64,000 nt of DNA from Peribacillus simplex (GTDB lineage: Bacteria > Bacillota > Bacilli > Bacillales > DSM-1321). The notes under the pieces were generated by a model, which made no database searches, was not told the origin of the DNA, and saw only the letters and a list, made by a program, of their open reading frames with translations. Location: assembly GCF_030123325.1 (NCBI RefSeq), contig NZ_CP126106.1, positions 2,136,001 through 2,200,000 of the forward strand, written 5' to 3'. The position numbers and the translations under genes were made by a program. Shown one piece after another: positions 25,783 to 35,309 of this stretch (its first letter is position 1; every line of letters begins with the position of its first letter).

Positions 25783-27033
25783 ATGAATAAACTAAACCAT
25801 AAAAAAAACACACCGACTGTATCCTATGAAATTGAGGAATCTGTTTATGTTCTCCAAACATGTACGGAAGAAGAAGATCCAGAGAGTTTTTACTACTTTA
25901 AACAATTTGAAAAAAAAGAAGGCGTGATTTTGGAAGTGATCGAACACCCCCGTCTCCAATATCGTGTGAAATTTGGCCAAGCGGAAGCAGTCTTGTATCA
26001 TGAGGAATTGACGAATGGGAACCAACGGGATGTTCCCATAACAGGAACGGATAAGCAAGAAGGATGGGAGGGGGATAAAGTGGAATGGTATACACAAAAA
26101 GAAGTAGCTGATTTATTAGGCGTATCCAAGGCAACGGTCTACCATTATGGAAAGCAGAAGAAAATCATTAAAATTTTGGACCCACATCGATTACATAAAG
26201 AGGCCCGTTATCAAAAAGTGGAAGTGGATCGATTAGTCTATGAAAAACAATCTTTACCTACTGGCATGAGCCCAAATGAAGTTGCAAAGAAATTGGGGTT
26301 ATCTGTACAAAGTGTTTATAAATATATACAAGATGGTTCAATAAAAGCTGAGGCCGTCCCTTATGGTGATGAAAGAATCACGTATGTAATTTCGGAAACA
26401 GCCTATTTGGAAGCAGAGAAATCACTTAAACCATCTGAAATACAGCGACCGAAAAAATATGAATATTATGATTCGAAAAATGATATTGTTTTGTATCAAA
26501 GATTTCATTCGAATAAAATACCAGAGGCGCGTGTGATTCGTAATGAAGAAAAAGTATTTGGTTTCTACTTACCCAATATACAAAAGTGGTTGACGTATGA
26601 AGAAGGAATGAAAAATTATGCCTTAAAGCCATCATACTCGATCCATCAATCAACTTTGGATTATAAAGGATATGTTGAGCTTCAGGTACCAAAAAATGAA
26701 GTTGTATTTTATCCATTCCTTGACTATTTATATGAAATTTGGGGAATGGAAAACATTCGACTTAGAGAACAAAATGAAACAGTTTTACTCTACGTCAGGG
26801 CAGGAGAAAAGCCGTTAATATCTGAGGTGTTTGGTATGGCTGATATCCTACCGTATTTAATCAATGGAGAAATGCATCATGAAGATGATACTTTGATATT
26901 ACGTAGTCCAAATAGAAAAACTAGTTTTGAATTACCTATCGAATTGTTAGAAACAATTTCAGATTTAGCTGAACAAGAAGGGATTAGTATCAGTAAATGG
27001 GTTGAGAAAAAATTATCGTCGATAATAAAATAA
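25783..27033 (+). CDS. Double helix-turn-helix (excisionase/MerR-like) DNA-binding protein
   Basis: The 416-residue protein has two MerR/Xis-like helix-turn-helix units: YTQKEVADLLGVSKATVYHY (about residues 91-110) and MSPNEVAKKLGLSVQSVYKY (about 156-175). A long C-terminal region of unknown fold ends in a ribbon-helix-helix-like segment (LPIELLETISDLAEQEG). It probably regulates the island or directs the integrase. The ATG at 25783 lies 13 bases after AAAGGTG; a GTG at 25768 is an alternative start that would overlap that site. Confidence 0.7.
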   Translation: MNKLNHKKNTPTVSYEIEESVYVLQTCTEEEDPESFYYFKQFEKKEGVILEVIEHPRLQYRVKFGQAEAVLYHEELTNGNQRDVPITGTDKQEGWEGDKVEWYTQKEVADLLGVSKATVYHYGKQKKIIKILDPHRLHKEARYQKVEVDRLVYEKQSLPTGMSPNEVAKKLGLSVQSVYKYIQDGSIKAEAVPYGDERITYVISETAYLEAEKSLKPSEIQRPKKYEYYDSKNDIVLYQRFHSNKIPEARVIRNEEKVFGFYLPNIQKWLTYEEGMKNYALKPSYSIHQSTLDYKGYVELQVPKNEVVFYPFLDYLYEIWGMENIRLREQNETVLLYVRAGEKPLISEVFGMADILPYLINGEMHHEDDTLILRSPNRKTSFELPIELLETISDLAEQEGISISKWVEKKLSSIIK

Positions 27034-27702
27034 CTTTTAAAATTTTTTATAGGATTTAGGCACGTTCTAAAATCATAGCTGGTAATGAAAAGAGAAATTT
27101 GTAATAACTAAATTAGTAAAAAAAATTTATGAATCAGGTGATATAGTTTATAGCTATAATAGACAATATGATCCTGTACCTGATGTTGGTGATTATTTCT
27201 GACAATGTCTATAGGTTAGTTTAAACGATATTCTTTGGAAAATGATAGGCCTAATGCTAAAAGGACCATCTCCATCTCAGTGAACTGCACCTCCAATTGT
27301 TAGACAACATCTAACAATTGGAGGTGTAAAGAGAGATTCACTTTAGTGTATTGTCTACGGTAGAAGGGAAGGAGAAGCTACATTCCTTACGTGCATCATG
27401 CGTACCTGGGGACACATCAGACCCGGTAATTCCAATCATGCCCTCAAATGAGGATTAATGACATCTTTTAACAATAAGCGTTTTTAGTAGAAAGAGTTAA
27501 CATAGTTATGTTATGGTCGATAAAACCTTACCTTCTACTTTAAAAGGAAATTATTTTGTTTGAGTAGGAATTTATAATCTTGTCTAGAATTATAAGTAAT
27601 AAAGCCTTTTGACAACGTAAGTCGATACTTCTAATCGGCTTTTCAATATAAGTGCTCATGGTATAATAGTAGCAAATAAATCTAATTCGTGAGGTGAACA
27701 TA
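27034..27702. other. Gene-poor region with remnants
   Basis: A short frame ending ESGDIVYSYNRQYDPVPDVG near 27200 looks like a gene remnant. A perfect 17-bp hairpin lies at 27288-27326. A TATAAT box at 27662-27667 probably drives the operon starting at 27703. Confidence 0.35.
27288..27326. repeat. Perfect 17-bp inverted repeat with 5-base loop
   Basis: Arms CACCTCCAATTGTTAGA and TCTAACAATTGGAGGTG are exact reverse complements. It resembles terminal sequences of some IS3-type elements and may be an IS remnant; it is not followed by a T-run. Confidence 0.6.
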
Positions 27703-28197
27703 ATGAAAACAACAGACAAAGACAACAAACTTGAGCGTGTATTAGACGCTATGGAAAGCGCTGATAAAAAAGAACTTCTATATGCCATTAGTGAATTGTC
27801 CTCACATGATGTAGAGAAAATGGCACAATTGGTACCATTGATTCGTTCGGCAGCTTTGGTTAGCCCTATTGTAATAGAGGAAAAGAACATGAATGGCATT
27901 TTTAAACCACTATATACAGGGACCTACAAATCTGTTCTGAACAGCCTGATGAGTAATAATAAAATAAGCATTATTAATGAGGATTTTCGGGATTATGTCG
28001 CTGTTGATCTTAATGAGTATGAGAATGAACAAGAGCCAATTAGTGATGAAGAAAACAAAGAAATTGAAGAGAAATATGGAGTACGTTCTAAAGCTCCTTT
28101 GAAAGATTTTGAAGAGTTTAAGGATGCGAATCATTATTATGATTTACTTATGAAAGACAAAAAAGATAAAGGGTGGAAATTCTTAGATGAAAAATAA
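27703..28197 (+). CDS. Hypothetical protein, 164 residues, first gene of a small operon
   Basis: I do not recognise this acidic protein. It is predicted to be helical in its first 60 residues (LERVLDAMESADKKELLYAISELS) with a flexible acidic region (ENEQEPISDEENKEIEEKYG) near residue 110. No membrane segment. The start at 27703, after GTGAGGTGAACATA, has a far better ribosome binding site than the in-frame upstream codon. The next gene overlaps its 3' end by 11 bases, so the two are translationally coupled. Confidence 0.6.
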   Translation: MKTTDKDNKLERVLDAMESADKKELLYAISELSSHDVEKMAQLVPLIRSAALVSPIVIEEKNMNGIFKPLYTGTYKSVLNSLMSNNKISIINEDFRDYVAVDLNEYENEQEPISDEENKEIEEKYGVRSKAPLKDFEEFKDANHYYDLLMKDKKDKGWKFLDEK

Positions 28198-28594
28198 ATA
28201 TCCAATAGAAAAAACTTATTTCCACAAAGAGATAAGGGCTATTGATCTTCCTAATATCGCTCAAAAAATGACTAGAGAACAGTTTTTAGAGTTCTACTTA
28301 CAGTTTGTGTTCGCAATTGACGATGCTAAGGAAGATCCTTATAGACCCAATACTGAGTTAAAGCATGATTTAACAGACACAAGTAGATTAGACTTTCATT
28401 CAAAGAAAAAACCCGAACGAAAAGAAAAGCGTGATTATAGATTTGTTTACAGATATGACCGTGACCGGTCTTTCTTTTTTGGAGATGCAGTAGGCTTAAG
28501 GAATGCTAAGGGCGAAGGCGGCGACAGTATCTACTGGATTACTAAAGAACGGGATAGGTCTGACGAAAATTACACTGAAGATCCAATAGAATAA
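28187..28594 (+). CDS. Hypothetical protein, 135 residues
   Basis: A soluble, highly charged protein (many Arg/Lys/Asp) of unknown family, with the segment YRFVYRYDRDRSFFFGDAVG near residue 85. Its start overlaps the end of the previous gene, so they probably act together. The arrangement resembles small two-gene toxin/antitoxin-like or phage-derived modules, but no motif supports a specific role. Confidence 0.5.
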   Translation: MKNKYPIEKTYFHKEIRAIDLPNIAQKMTREQFLEFYLQFVFAIDDAKEDPYRPNTELKHDLTDTSRLDFHSKKKPERKEKRDYRFVYRYDRDRSFFFGDAVGLRNAKGEGGDSIYWITKERDRSDENYTEDPIE

Positions 28595-28613
28595 TAGATT
28601 ACAGGGCGACTAT

Positions 28614-28886
28614 ATGAAGCAGTTATTAAAAGGTAATCGAGTATTCAAACAAGAAATTGATGAAGCGCGATATCTCTTTTTGCCAGAGGATCGCATTAAG
28701 AAATACCATTATTTTTATAAAGCTATACTCATTAAAAAAGGTGACCTACTTTTCCCTAACAGATGGATTAACCATGAAGACTCCGCATTAATTACACTTG
28801 ATTTCTTTGATTCAGGGAATTATGAATATATGTTCTTTCCTAATTTGATTGTTAAAGACATTCAAAACGTTCTTGAAGATTCATAG
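28614..28886 (+). CDS. Hypothetical protein, 90 residues
   Basis: Small soluble protein rich in aromatic residues (KYHYFYKAILIKKGDLLFPN). Family unknown. It follows the previous gene by 19 bases with GGGCGAC as a weak ribosome binding site, and is probably in the same operon. Confidence 0.45.
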   Translation: MKQLLKGNRVFKQEIDEARYLFLPEDRIKKYHYFYKAILIKKGDLLFPNRWINHEDSALITLDFFDSGNYEYMFFPNLIVKDIQNVLEDS

Positions 28887-28894
28887 ATATACAG

Positions 28895-29080
28895 ATGAAC
28901 GAGGAATTTATTATCTTGAGAGCAATGGAGGAACTTCATGCATTTGTTGAATCAAGTATCAGAGAATTATTAAAAGATCAAAATGAAAAGCCAACAATTG
29001 TTGAAGCATACATACACCCAGATAATAGTTTTATTGTATTAGATCACGGATTTACAGATCACGATATCGTAGAAGAATGA
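28895..29080 (+). CDS. Hypothetical protein, 61 residues
   Basis: Small acidic protein (MNEEFIILRAMEELHAFVES) ending DHDIVEE. Family unknown. It follows the preceding gene by eight bases, last in this operon. Immediately after it the sequence contains decayed coding stretches without supported genes. Confidence 0.4.
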   Translation: MNEEFIILRAMEELHAFVESSIRELLKDQNEKPTIVEAYIHPDNSFIVLDHGFTDHDIVEE

Positions 29081-29397
29081 GCAGCTGTGGTTTTGCTAAC
29101 AAGACGATCGTTAATACTAATTACAACCAAGATTAACATCTATTTCAAATAGAGCCTAGAACTGCAAATAAGATAGTTTGGTATCACAGGATTTAGATGA
29201 AACTAATCATTTTATCGTACTAAAAGAAATTTAGGATATCGATGATATGATTCCATTTACGAAATTCCAATTAGCTAATTAATAGTATGTTATCCGGTCC
29301 ATTGACATCATTTGTGTCATTTTTATGGGCCGTTTATTTAATTACCTTACTCTTTCTACTAAATAGATATTTTGTTGAAAATGAGGTGAGCGAGATT
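29081..29397. other. Decayed sequence between small operon and PLD gene
   Basis: Short interrupted frames only. The frame of the next gene stays open back to an ATG at 29287, but that start has no ribosome binding site. Confidence 0.3.
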
Positions 29398-30435
29398 ATG
29401 AAACTATTAAATAATATTTATTCTAATCATTACAATGATATTAAAAATATCCTTTTAGATGCAGATGAACTTAAGATAATAAGTCCATTCTTAATGGAGT
29501 CATTTGATGATTTCTTTAGCCAATTAAATGGCAAGGGTATCAAACATATTTCGTTGACAACTACCTTAAAAGATAATAATCCCGATTTATTTAAAAAATC
29601 CAACTCACTATATTCCTTTTGCTTGAATTGTAAAAAGAATAAAATTAGTTACAGTGTTCATATAGACAATAAATTACATGGAAAGATATACATATCCTTA
29701 AAGTCAGGAACACCATTACAAGGTATAATTACTTCTGCTAATTTTACTAATTCTGGATTAGAAAGTAATCATGAATGGGGAGTGTTAATTGACGACACTA
29801 ATCAATTATTAAAATTAATTAGTGAAATTAAGAGTGTTGAAAGCAGAGCCTTATCTTCAAATGAATTAGAGGAAGTAATAAAAAAGATAGATGCTTTTTC
29901 ACAAGCATCTATTATTCCTAAAGAAACGAAAATAAGTTTAACTGTAAGCGATATAATCAATAAAAGAAGGCATAAAGTTACATCTGATAAACGATACTTT
30001 ATTAAGCCTGTTGGTGTGTCTGCCGAGCCTTTTTCTGAACATAGAAGACTATCAACAGATATACAGGTGCTTCATTTCTCTAAAAGAAAACCTACTTCTG
30101 TAAGAGAAGGAGATATACTAATCTGTTATGGTGTAGGGACAGCTAAGCTTTTGGGTTATTTTGAGGTTATTGAAGATCCCTACTATTTGGAGGGAACGTC
30201 TAGTAGATGGCCCTGGGAAGTAAAGGCAAAAAACCTTTGTCCAGAATATAGCGAAAGATGGAATATGTTTAATAACACTATTTCTACTATTCAGACATCA
30301 TACGACTCATCATTACCAATTACAAAAAATAATCGTGGTAGAACTCTTGGCGCTTTAAATTTTGGAGTTGATAAAATTCAACTAACTGAAGAATTTGCTA
30401 GCCATGTAATAAATATTATTGAAGATTCAATATAA
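29398..30435 (+). CDS. PLD-like nuclease fused to an EVE/PUA-like domain
   Basis: The 345-residue protein has an N-terminal phospholipase-D-like domain with a single HxK motif, LHGKIYISLKSG (about residue 95), followed by IITSANFTNSGL (the G/S-x-N part), typical of nucleases that work as dimers. From about residue 190 an EVE/PUA-like domain follows (YFIKPVGVSAEPF, REGDILICYGVGTAKLLGYF, RWPWEVKAKNL), a fold that reads modified bases. The pairing suggests a modification-dependent or anti-phage nuclease. The start at 29398 follows AATGAGGTGAGCGAG. It is followed 35 bases later by a nuclease-like gene, a probable partner. Confidence 0.75.
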   Translation: MKLLNNIYSNHYNDIKNILLDADELKIISPFLMESFDDFFSQLNGKGIKHISLTTTLKDNNPDLFKKSNSLYSFCLNCKKNKISYSVHIDNKLHGKIYISLKSGTPLQGIITSANFTNSGLESNHEWGVLIDDTNQLLKLISEIKSVESRALSSNELEEVIKKIDAFSQASIIPKETKISLTVSDIINKRRHKVTSDKRYFIKPVGVSAEPFSEHRRLSTDIQVLHFSKRKPTSVREGDILICYGVGTAKLLGYFEVIEDPYYLEGTSSRWPWEVKAKNLCPEYSERWNMFNNTISTIQTSYDSSLPITKNNRGRTLGALNFGVDKIQLTEEFASHVINIIEDSI

Positions 30436-30470
30436 AAATTTAAATGAATATAATCGAAGGGAACTCCAAA

Positions 30471-31349
30471 ATGACTAATTATGAACAGGATATTAGAGCT
30501 TTACTTGAGAAAAGAGGAAAAAGCGGGGTTTTGCAACAATTAGCTGAGTACCTGTTAAAAAGAGAAACTAATTGGAAATTCATTAGTCACCCAGGGATAT
30601 TGGAGGGGACACCCCACCCAATTAAAGGGAAAATCGATTTATGGTTTCAAGACCAAGATGGGAATTATATTGCAGTACAACCTACTTCTGATAGAAGTAG
30701 GTCTAAATTAGAAAAAGATACAAGAAAAGGTATATTTGCATTGGAGGAGATAATATCTCCTCCAAATGGTAAGGTCGTATTATTTTGTTCAAGAGATATC
30801 GATGTTGCAGACGGAAAATATTGTGAGAAATTATGTACCAGCAAAGGTATTAAATTCGAGTTTTACAATAATTCATACATAACTTCACTATTATTAGAGA
30901 AACAAAACTCTGACCTAGTAGAAAAATATTTAGAATATAAAATCAGTCATAAGAAACCAGTCATTGAAGTAGAGCCTGTAAATAAAGAATTATATAATCA
31001 TTTTGAATATATCTTTAAAATAAAAAATATAGGTGATGACTATTTGTCGTTAGCAAATTTGAATCTTACTAGAAATTTTTCTGAAGGAAAAGAACAGAAA
31101 TCGGTTAATATTTATTTAAATCGTTCAATTGAAGCTAATGGTGGGACAATTGAAATTGATATAAGCGAAAATATCCGTGATGGTGTATTTAATTCGTTTG
31201 TGACCCAGCCAAATCAAGATTATATAATGATTTGCTTAACATATAAAGATAGTAACGATAACGAATATAAAGATTATTTTAAGTATTCTTTCTCAAGAAT
31301 TGGTTTGAAATGGAACCAAGTATTAATAGAAAAAATAAAAAATTTGTAA
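30471..31349 (+). CDS. Possible restriction-endonuclease-like protein
   Basis: The 292-residue protein contains in its first half a pattern like the PD-(D/E)XK nuclease fold: GKIDLWFQDQDGNYIAVQPT near residue 54, where GKID gives the Asp and AVQ stands in the usual E-x-K position. The key Glu/Lys are not clear, so catalysis is uncertain. The second half (FEYIFKIKNIGDDYLSLANL onward) looks like a beta-sandwich. ATG at 30471 follows CGAAGGGAACT; the upstream ATG at 30444 lacks a ribosome binding site. Operon partner of the PLD-EVE gene. Confidence 0.5.
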   Translation: MTNYEQDIRALLEKRGKSGVLQQLAEYLLKRETNWKFISHPGILEGTPHPIKGKIDLWFQDQDGNYIAVQPTSDRSRSKLEKDTRKGIFALEEIISPPNGKVVLFCSRDIDVADGKYCEKLCTSKGIKFEFYNNSYITSLLLEKQNSDLVEKYLEYKISHKKPVIEVEPVNKELYNHFEYIFKIKNIGDDYLSLANLNLTRNFSEGKEQKSVNIYLNRSIEANGGTIEIDISENIRDGVFNSFVTQPNQDYIMICLTYKDSNDNEYKDYFKYSFSRIGLKWNQVLIEKIKNL

Positions 31350-31917
31350 AAAATCTTCTTTAGATACATCACGGTGAACCTTACCATAAATAAAGTAGGT
31401 TTTTAGGGAGTATACTAAATATTGATTATTTTAAAATATAAAGAAGTCAATTACCTCTCAGAAAGTGGAATTAGGATTCCTTATCATTTAGGTATTACTT
31501 ATATGTCATTCTTAGCGCATAATATTGTTGATTATAATAATTTGGCAATAATCACTATTTAGAGGACGAAAGAAATTAAGGAGAAGAATAGATGATAAAA
31601 ACATGGAAGTATAACAAAAGGTTTGAAGAGATAATGGTTATTAAAAAGTGGAATACCCTAATTTTAAATTGTAACTTTGATAATACTTATAAATGGCATG
31701 GTCTAAAGCATTAGTGGAGAAATCTGTTAATACTGAAACTAAAGAAGATATAATTATTTTTTGATTTTTTCGAGGTAGCAAAACTTTGCTTGAAGTATTA
31801 TTGGAATCAAACAATTTATTTTGATTTAATACAGTCCAAACATAAATGCATTACTTCAATTGTTATTAGGAGCTTTTTTCTTTCATATAATTATTATTTT
31901 TGGTAGGTGTTAACAAT
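31350..31917. other. AT-rich intergenic region
   Basis: About 570 bases with only one credible short frame (31592-31714). It probably holds the promoter for the DUF4062-STAND gene. Confidence 0.35.
31592..31714 (+). CDS. Possible small basic protein, 40 residues
   Basis: Starts MIKTWKYNKRFEEIMVIKKW behind AAGGAGAAG, a good ribosome binding site. Basic and aromatic, no family recognised. It could be a remnant. Confidence 0.3.
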   Translation: MIKTWKYNKRFEEIMVIKKWNTLILNCNFDNTYKWHGLKH

Positions 31918-34900
31918 ATGATAATACGAATCTTTGTTAGTTCAACTTTTAGTGATTTTCAACAAGAAAGAGATGCTTTACAAGAATGTGTGTTTCCTAG
32001 GTTACAAGAATTTTGTCAGGTAAATAATATTACATTTCAAGCGGTCGATCTTCGGTGGGGAGTAAGTCAAGAAGATACTTTAAAGCAACAAACAATGGAA
32101 ATTTGTTTAAAAGAATTAAACAGGTGTCAAGCAGTATCTCCTAAACCTAATTTCCTTGTATTAGTCGGCGATAGGTATGGATGGCAGCCAGTACCGGAAA
32201 GGATTTTAGTTGAAGAATCGAATCAAATAGAAACGTTTTTAGGTGAAGAAGAGAAGGAACTCATACATAAGTGGTATAAAATAGATCATAATTCTGTACC
32301 TAAATGTTATGTATTATCTGAGAGATTCGAACCTTATAATGAATACAGTGAATGGCAGAAAGAAGAGGAAAAATTACTTCATGCTTTCCGTTTAGGAGTA
32401 ACCATGTTAGGGTGGGATAACGAAGATTCAAGGAGATTAAAATACTTTGCTTCTGCGACTGAACAAGAAATTATGGAAGGTATTAAAAAAGGTAAGGAAA
32501 ATAAAACTCTATGGGTTATGAGAAATATAACCAATATAACTCCTGATGAAAAGTTTAAGGATTATTTAGATATGAATTCTAGTTTAAAATCAATTGATCC
32601 TTATTCCAGTACTATGCTTGATGCCTTAAAGGACATGATAGATAAACATTCTTCCGAAGATATGCTTCAATACAACACCGAATTAAATGAGGATTTGCAG
32701 CCATGTGATTCCTACCTTGAACAATTTTGTGATGACGTTTTTGAACATCTCGTTATGCTTATTTTAGAGCGGATAGAAGAAGAGGAATCGTATCAGGAAG
32801 GAGATTTAAACAAGGAGATAAAGGAACATCAACTCTTTGCAAAAAAGGAAATTGAGTTTTTTACGGGAAGAAGAGAACCCAGAGAGATGATTTCCAATTA
32901 TCTTAAAGGTGATTCCACGATGCCATTTATAATCTCTGGAGTATCTGGTGCTGGAAAGTCAGCCTTGATGGCAAAAGCAACGGAAATATCAAAGAATATT
33001 TTTCAAGACTCTGTCATCATAACGAGATTTGTTGGAGTTACCCCAATGTCCCACCAATTCTACAGTTTTATTTCAAGTATTTGCTTAGAAATAGAAATGG
33101 GATACAAGGGGAGTCCCACTTATTTACCAGAAAATAGTAGTTGGGAAGATTGGTTGGACAATCTAAAAACCCTAATGAAATCTGCTACAATTGAAAAGCC
33201 CTTGTTTATCTTTATTGATGCATTGGATAGATTCTCCAATAAAGAACAGTCTCTATCCCTTATAGGTGCCATTGGCCAATTGCCACCACATGTAAAGATT
33301 GTTGTATCAACTACACAGGATTTGGCTAACAGGATTATAATTGATCAACCTGATTTACAGCTGTATAATATACCGGAAATGCCTACATGTGAAGCTGAAA
33401 TTTTATTAGATATGTGGCTAACAAATGAAGGTAGAGCATTACAAGAGAACCAGCGAGACTATGTATTTCATCAATATTCAGGGTGTAAACATCCATTATT
33501 TTTAAAACTAGCATTCGAAAAAGTGAAAAAATGGAGATGTTGGGAAAATCCAACCGGGATTGGAACGGATATCAAGAATATCATAGTTGGTTATATTCAA
33601 AATTTAGAACGTAAACATGGGGAGATTTTTACTGAACGTGCACTATCTTATTTGGCATTGGCAAGGTATGGTTTGAGAGAATATGAATGGATTGATTTAC
33701 TTTCACAAGATGAGCGAGTTCTGAAAGAGTTTGAACAACGCTATCCTGATTCACCAAAGGTTTCCAAAATCCCTATGAATGTATTCTCTAATTTTTACTA
33801 TGACCTGCAACCGTACTTAACCAAGATGGAAAACGGGGAGTTTGAAAGTTACGGTTTCTTTCATAACCTATTCCAATTGGTTATTGAGGAGAAGTACAAT
33901 GAAATAAAGGACGAAGTGAGAAGCCATATCATTAAATACTTTACCGATGTTAATGCATGGCGTAGAAAAGCAGAGGAACTCCCATGGCATATCTTTAAAA
34001 GTGGGAACTGGGAGGAATTATCAGAACAGCTTTTAAATGAGGAAATGCTAATTGAAATGTGCAAACTGGACAAGTACGATGTTCTTTTATACTGGAGTGA
34101 AATCGAAAAGAATACATCTATTCGAAAGAAATCTTTATACAAAAAACAATTAAATGACAATGAGGGTTTATCTATACAATATTTAAAGATTTGCACTTTG
34201 ATTTTACAACAAACACATTGTTTGGATGAAGCTGAACTATTTTCAAAAAAGCTGTATAACAAAGTTTTAAAAGAAGAGGGTTTTGATGAAAACAAACAAT
34301 TAGCACATCTAAGTCTTCAAGCAGCTATATTATTAAAGCAAGAGAAATGGGATCCAGCTATAATTGAATTTGAAAATGTGGAGAAATTATCATTGAAGAT
34401 TGGCAATTATGAAGCTGCGGCTGCTAGTTTAAATAACAGGGCCTGGATCTATCAAAAAAGGGGAATTCAAGAAGAGGCACTAAAAATGTTTGAAAAGGCA
34501 GAGGAATATGCCCGTTTAGTTAATGATAAAGAAGGGATTGCTACTTATCTAAATAATCAGGCAGAGATATATAAAAACCAAGGTAACCTTCCGCTTGCCT
34601 TAGAAAAGTATGAAGAAGCCCTTAAAATTGCTCGAAAGCTCGACAAAAAGGCAAAGGTTGCATCTTATTTAAGCAATATTGCTAATACTTATGGAAAACA
34701 GGAATTGTATGGTGAAGCATCGAAAGCTTTTAAAGAAGCAAGGAAAATAGCACTAGAAATTGGCGACCGAGAAATCTATGCCACATGTTTAGCTAATGAA
34801 GCAAGTCAACTTGTAAATCAGGGGAATGTCCCTTTAGCAAAGGAATATTATAGGGAAGCAAAAGAAAAAGCAATAGAAATAAAAGATTCGATCATCTTTA

Positions 34901-35277
34901 CTGATTGTTTAATTGGTGAGGCTCATATCTATTTATTAGAAAAGGATGAGCGGACTGTTATTAAACTGTATGAAGAAGTCTTGAAGATTCTTCAAAATAC
35001 GAAATCGGTAGAGTTAATCATTAACACTTTACCGGTCCTTCTTGTCTTAATGGAAAAACAGGAGATGTGGGATGACGTACTAAATATTCTTGAAACCTGG
35101 AGAAGTAATTTCTCAGAATGGGGGGAAAACTCTTACGTAACATGGTGTGAGCAAAAATATCAAGAATATCTAAAAAAATCTTACGAAGATTTTATGAAAA
35201 AGAAAAAAGGAAGAAATGATTTATGTTATTGTGGAAGTAGGATAAAATTTAAAAGATGCCATGGAAAAAATATTTAA
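31918..35277 (+). CDS. DUF4062-STAND NTPase with TPR repeats and C-terminal SEC-C motif
   Basis: The 1119-residue NLR-like protein has an N-terminal DUF4062 domain (residues ~1-110: IRIFVSSTFSDFQQERDAL, then VDLRWGVS and VGDRYGWQP). A STAND-type NTPase follows, with Walker A GVSGAGKSAL near 340 and Walker B PLFIFIDALDRF near 430. Several TPR repeats run from about 820 to 1025 (NNRAWIYQKRGIQEEALKMF and similar). A zinc-binding SEC-C tail ends the protein (GRNDLCYCGSRIKFKRCHGK, 1099-1118). STAND proteins oligomerise on sensing a trigger and activate an N-terminal effector; many defend against phages. ATG at 31918 follows TAGGTG. The RyR gene follows 32 bases later, a likely operon partner. A paralogue is at 40323. 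Confidence 0.88.
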   Translation: MIIRIFVSSTFSDFQQERDALQECVFPRLQEFCQVNNITFQAVDLRWGVSQEDTLKQQTMEICLKELNRCQAVSPKPNFLVLVGDRYGWQPVPERILVEESNQIETFLGEEEKELIHKWYKIDHNSVPKCYVLSERFEPYNEYSEWQKEEEKLLHAFRLGVTMLGWDNEDSRRLKYFASATEQEIMEGIKKGKENKTLWVMRNITNITPDEKFKDYLDMNSSLKSIDPYSSTMLDALKDMIDKHSSEDMLQYNTELNEDLQPCDSYLEQFCDDVFEHLVMLILERIEEEESYQEGDLNKEIKEHQLFAKKEIEFFTGRREPREMISNYLKGDSTMPFIISGVSGAGKSALMAKATEISKNIFQDSVIITRFVGVTPMSHQFYSFISSICLEIEMGYKGSPTYLPENSSWEDWLDNLKTLMKSATIEKPLFIFIDALDRFSNKEQSLSLIGAIGQLPPHVKIVVSTTQDLANRIIIDQPDLQLYNIPEMPTCEAEILLDMWLTNEGRALQENQRDYVFHQYSGCKHPLFLKLAFEKVKKWRCWENPTGIGTDIKNIIVGYIQNLERKHGEIFTERALSYLALARYGLREYEWIDLLSQDERVLKEFEQRYPDSPKVSKIPMNVFSNFYYDLQPYLTKMENGEFESYGFFHNLFQLVIEEKYNEIKDEVRSHIIKYFTDVNAWRRKAEELPWHIFKSGNWEELSEQLLNEEMLIEMCKLDKYDVLLYWSEIEKNTSIRKKSLYKKQLNDNEGLSIQYLKICTLILQQTHCLDEAELFSKKLYNKVLKEEGFDENKQLAHLSLQAAILLKQEKWDPAIIEFENVEKLSLKIGNYEAAAASLNNRAWIYQKRGIQEEALKMFEKAEEYARLVNDKEGIATYLNNQAEIYKNQGNLPLALEKYEEALKIARKLDKKAKVASYLSNIANTYGKQELYGEASKAFKEARKIALEIGDREIYATCLANEASQLVNQGNVPLAKEYYREAKEKAIEIKDSIIFTDCLIGEAHIYLLEKDERTVIKLYEEVLKILQNTKSVELIINTLPVLLVLMEKQEMWDDVLNILETWRSNFSEWGENSYVTWCEQKYQEYLKKSYEDFMKKKKGRNDLCYCGSRIKFKRCHGKNI

Positions 35278-35309
35278 AATCTTGCCTTAATAAGAGGGGA
35301 TTTGATTTG

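Noticed and set aside
29287..29397. Upstream start for the PLD-EVE protein adding a hydrophobic N-terminus
   Set aside because: No ribosome binding site precedes ATG 29287, while ATG 29398 follows a good one. The apparent signal anchor is probably an artefact of non-coding DNA.
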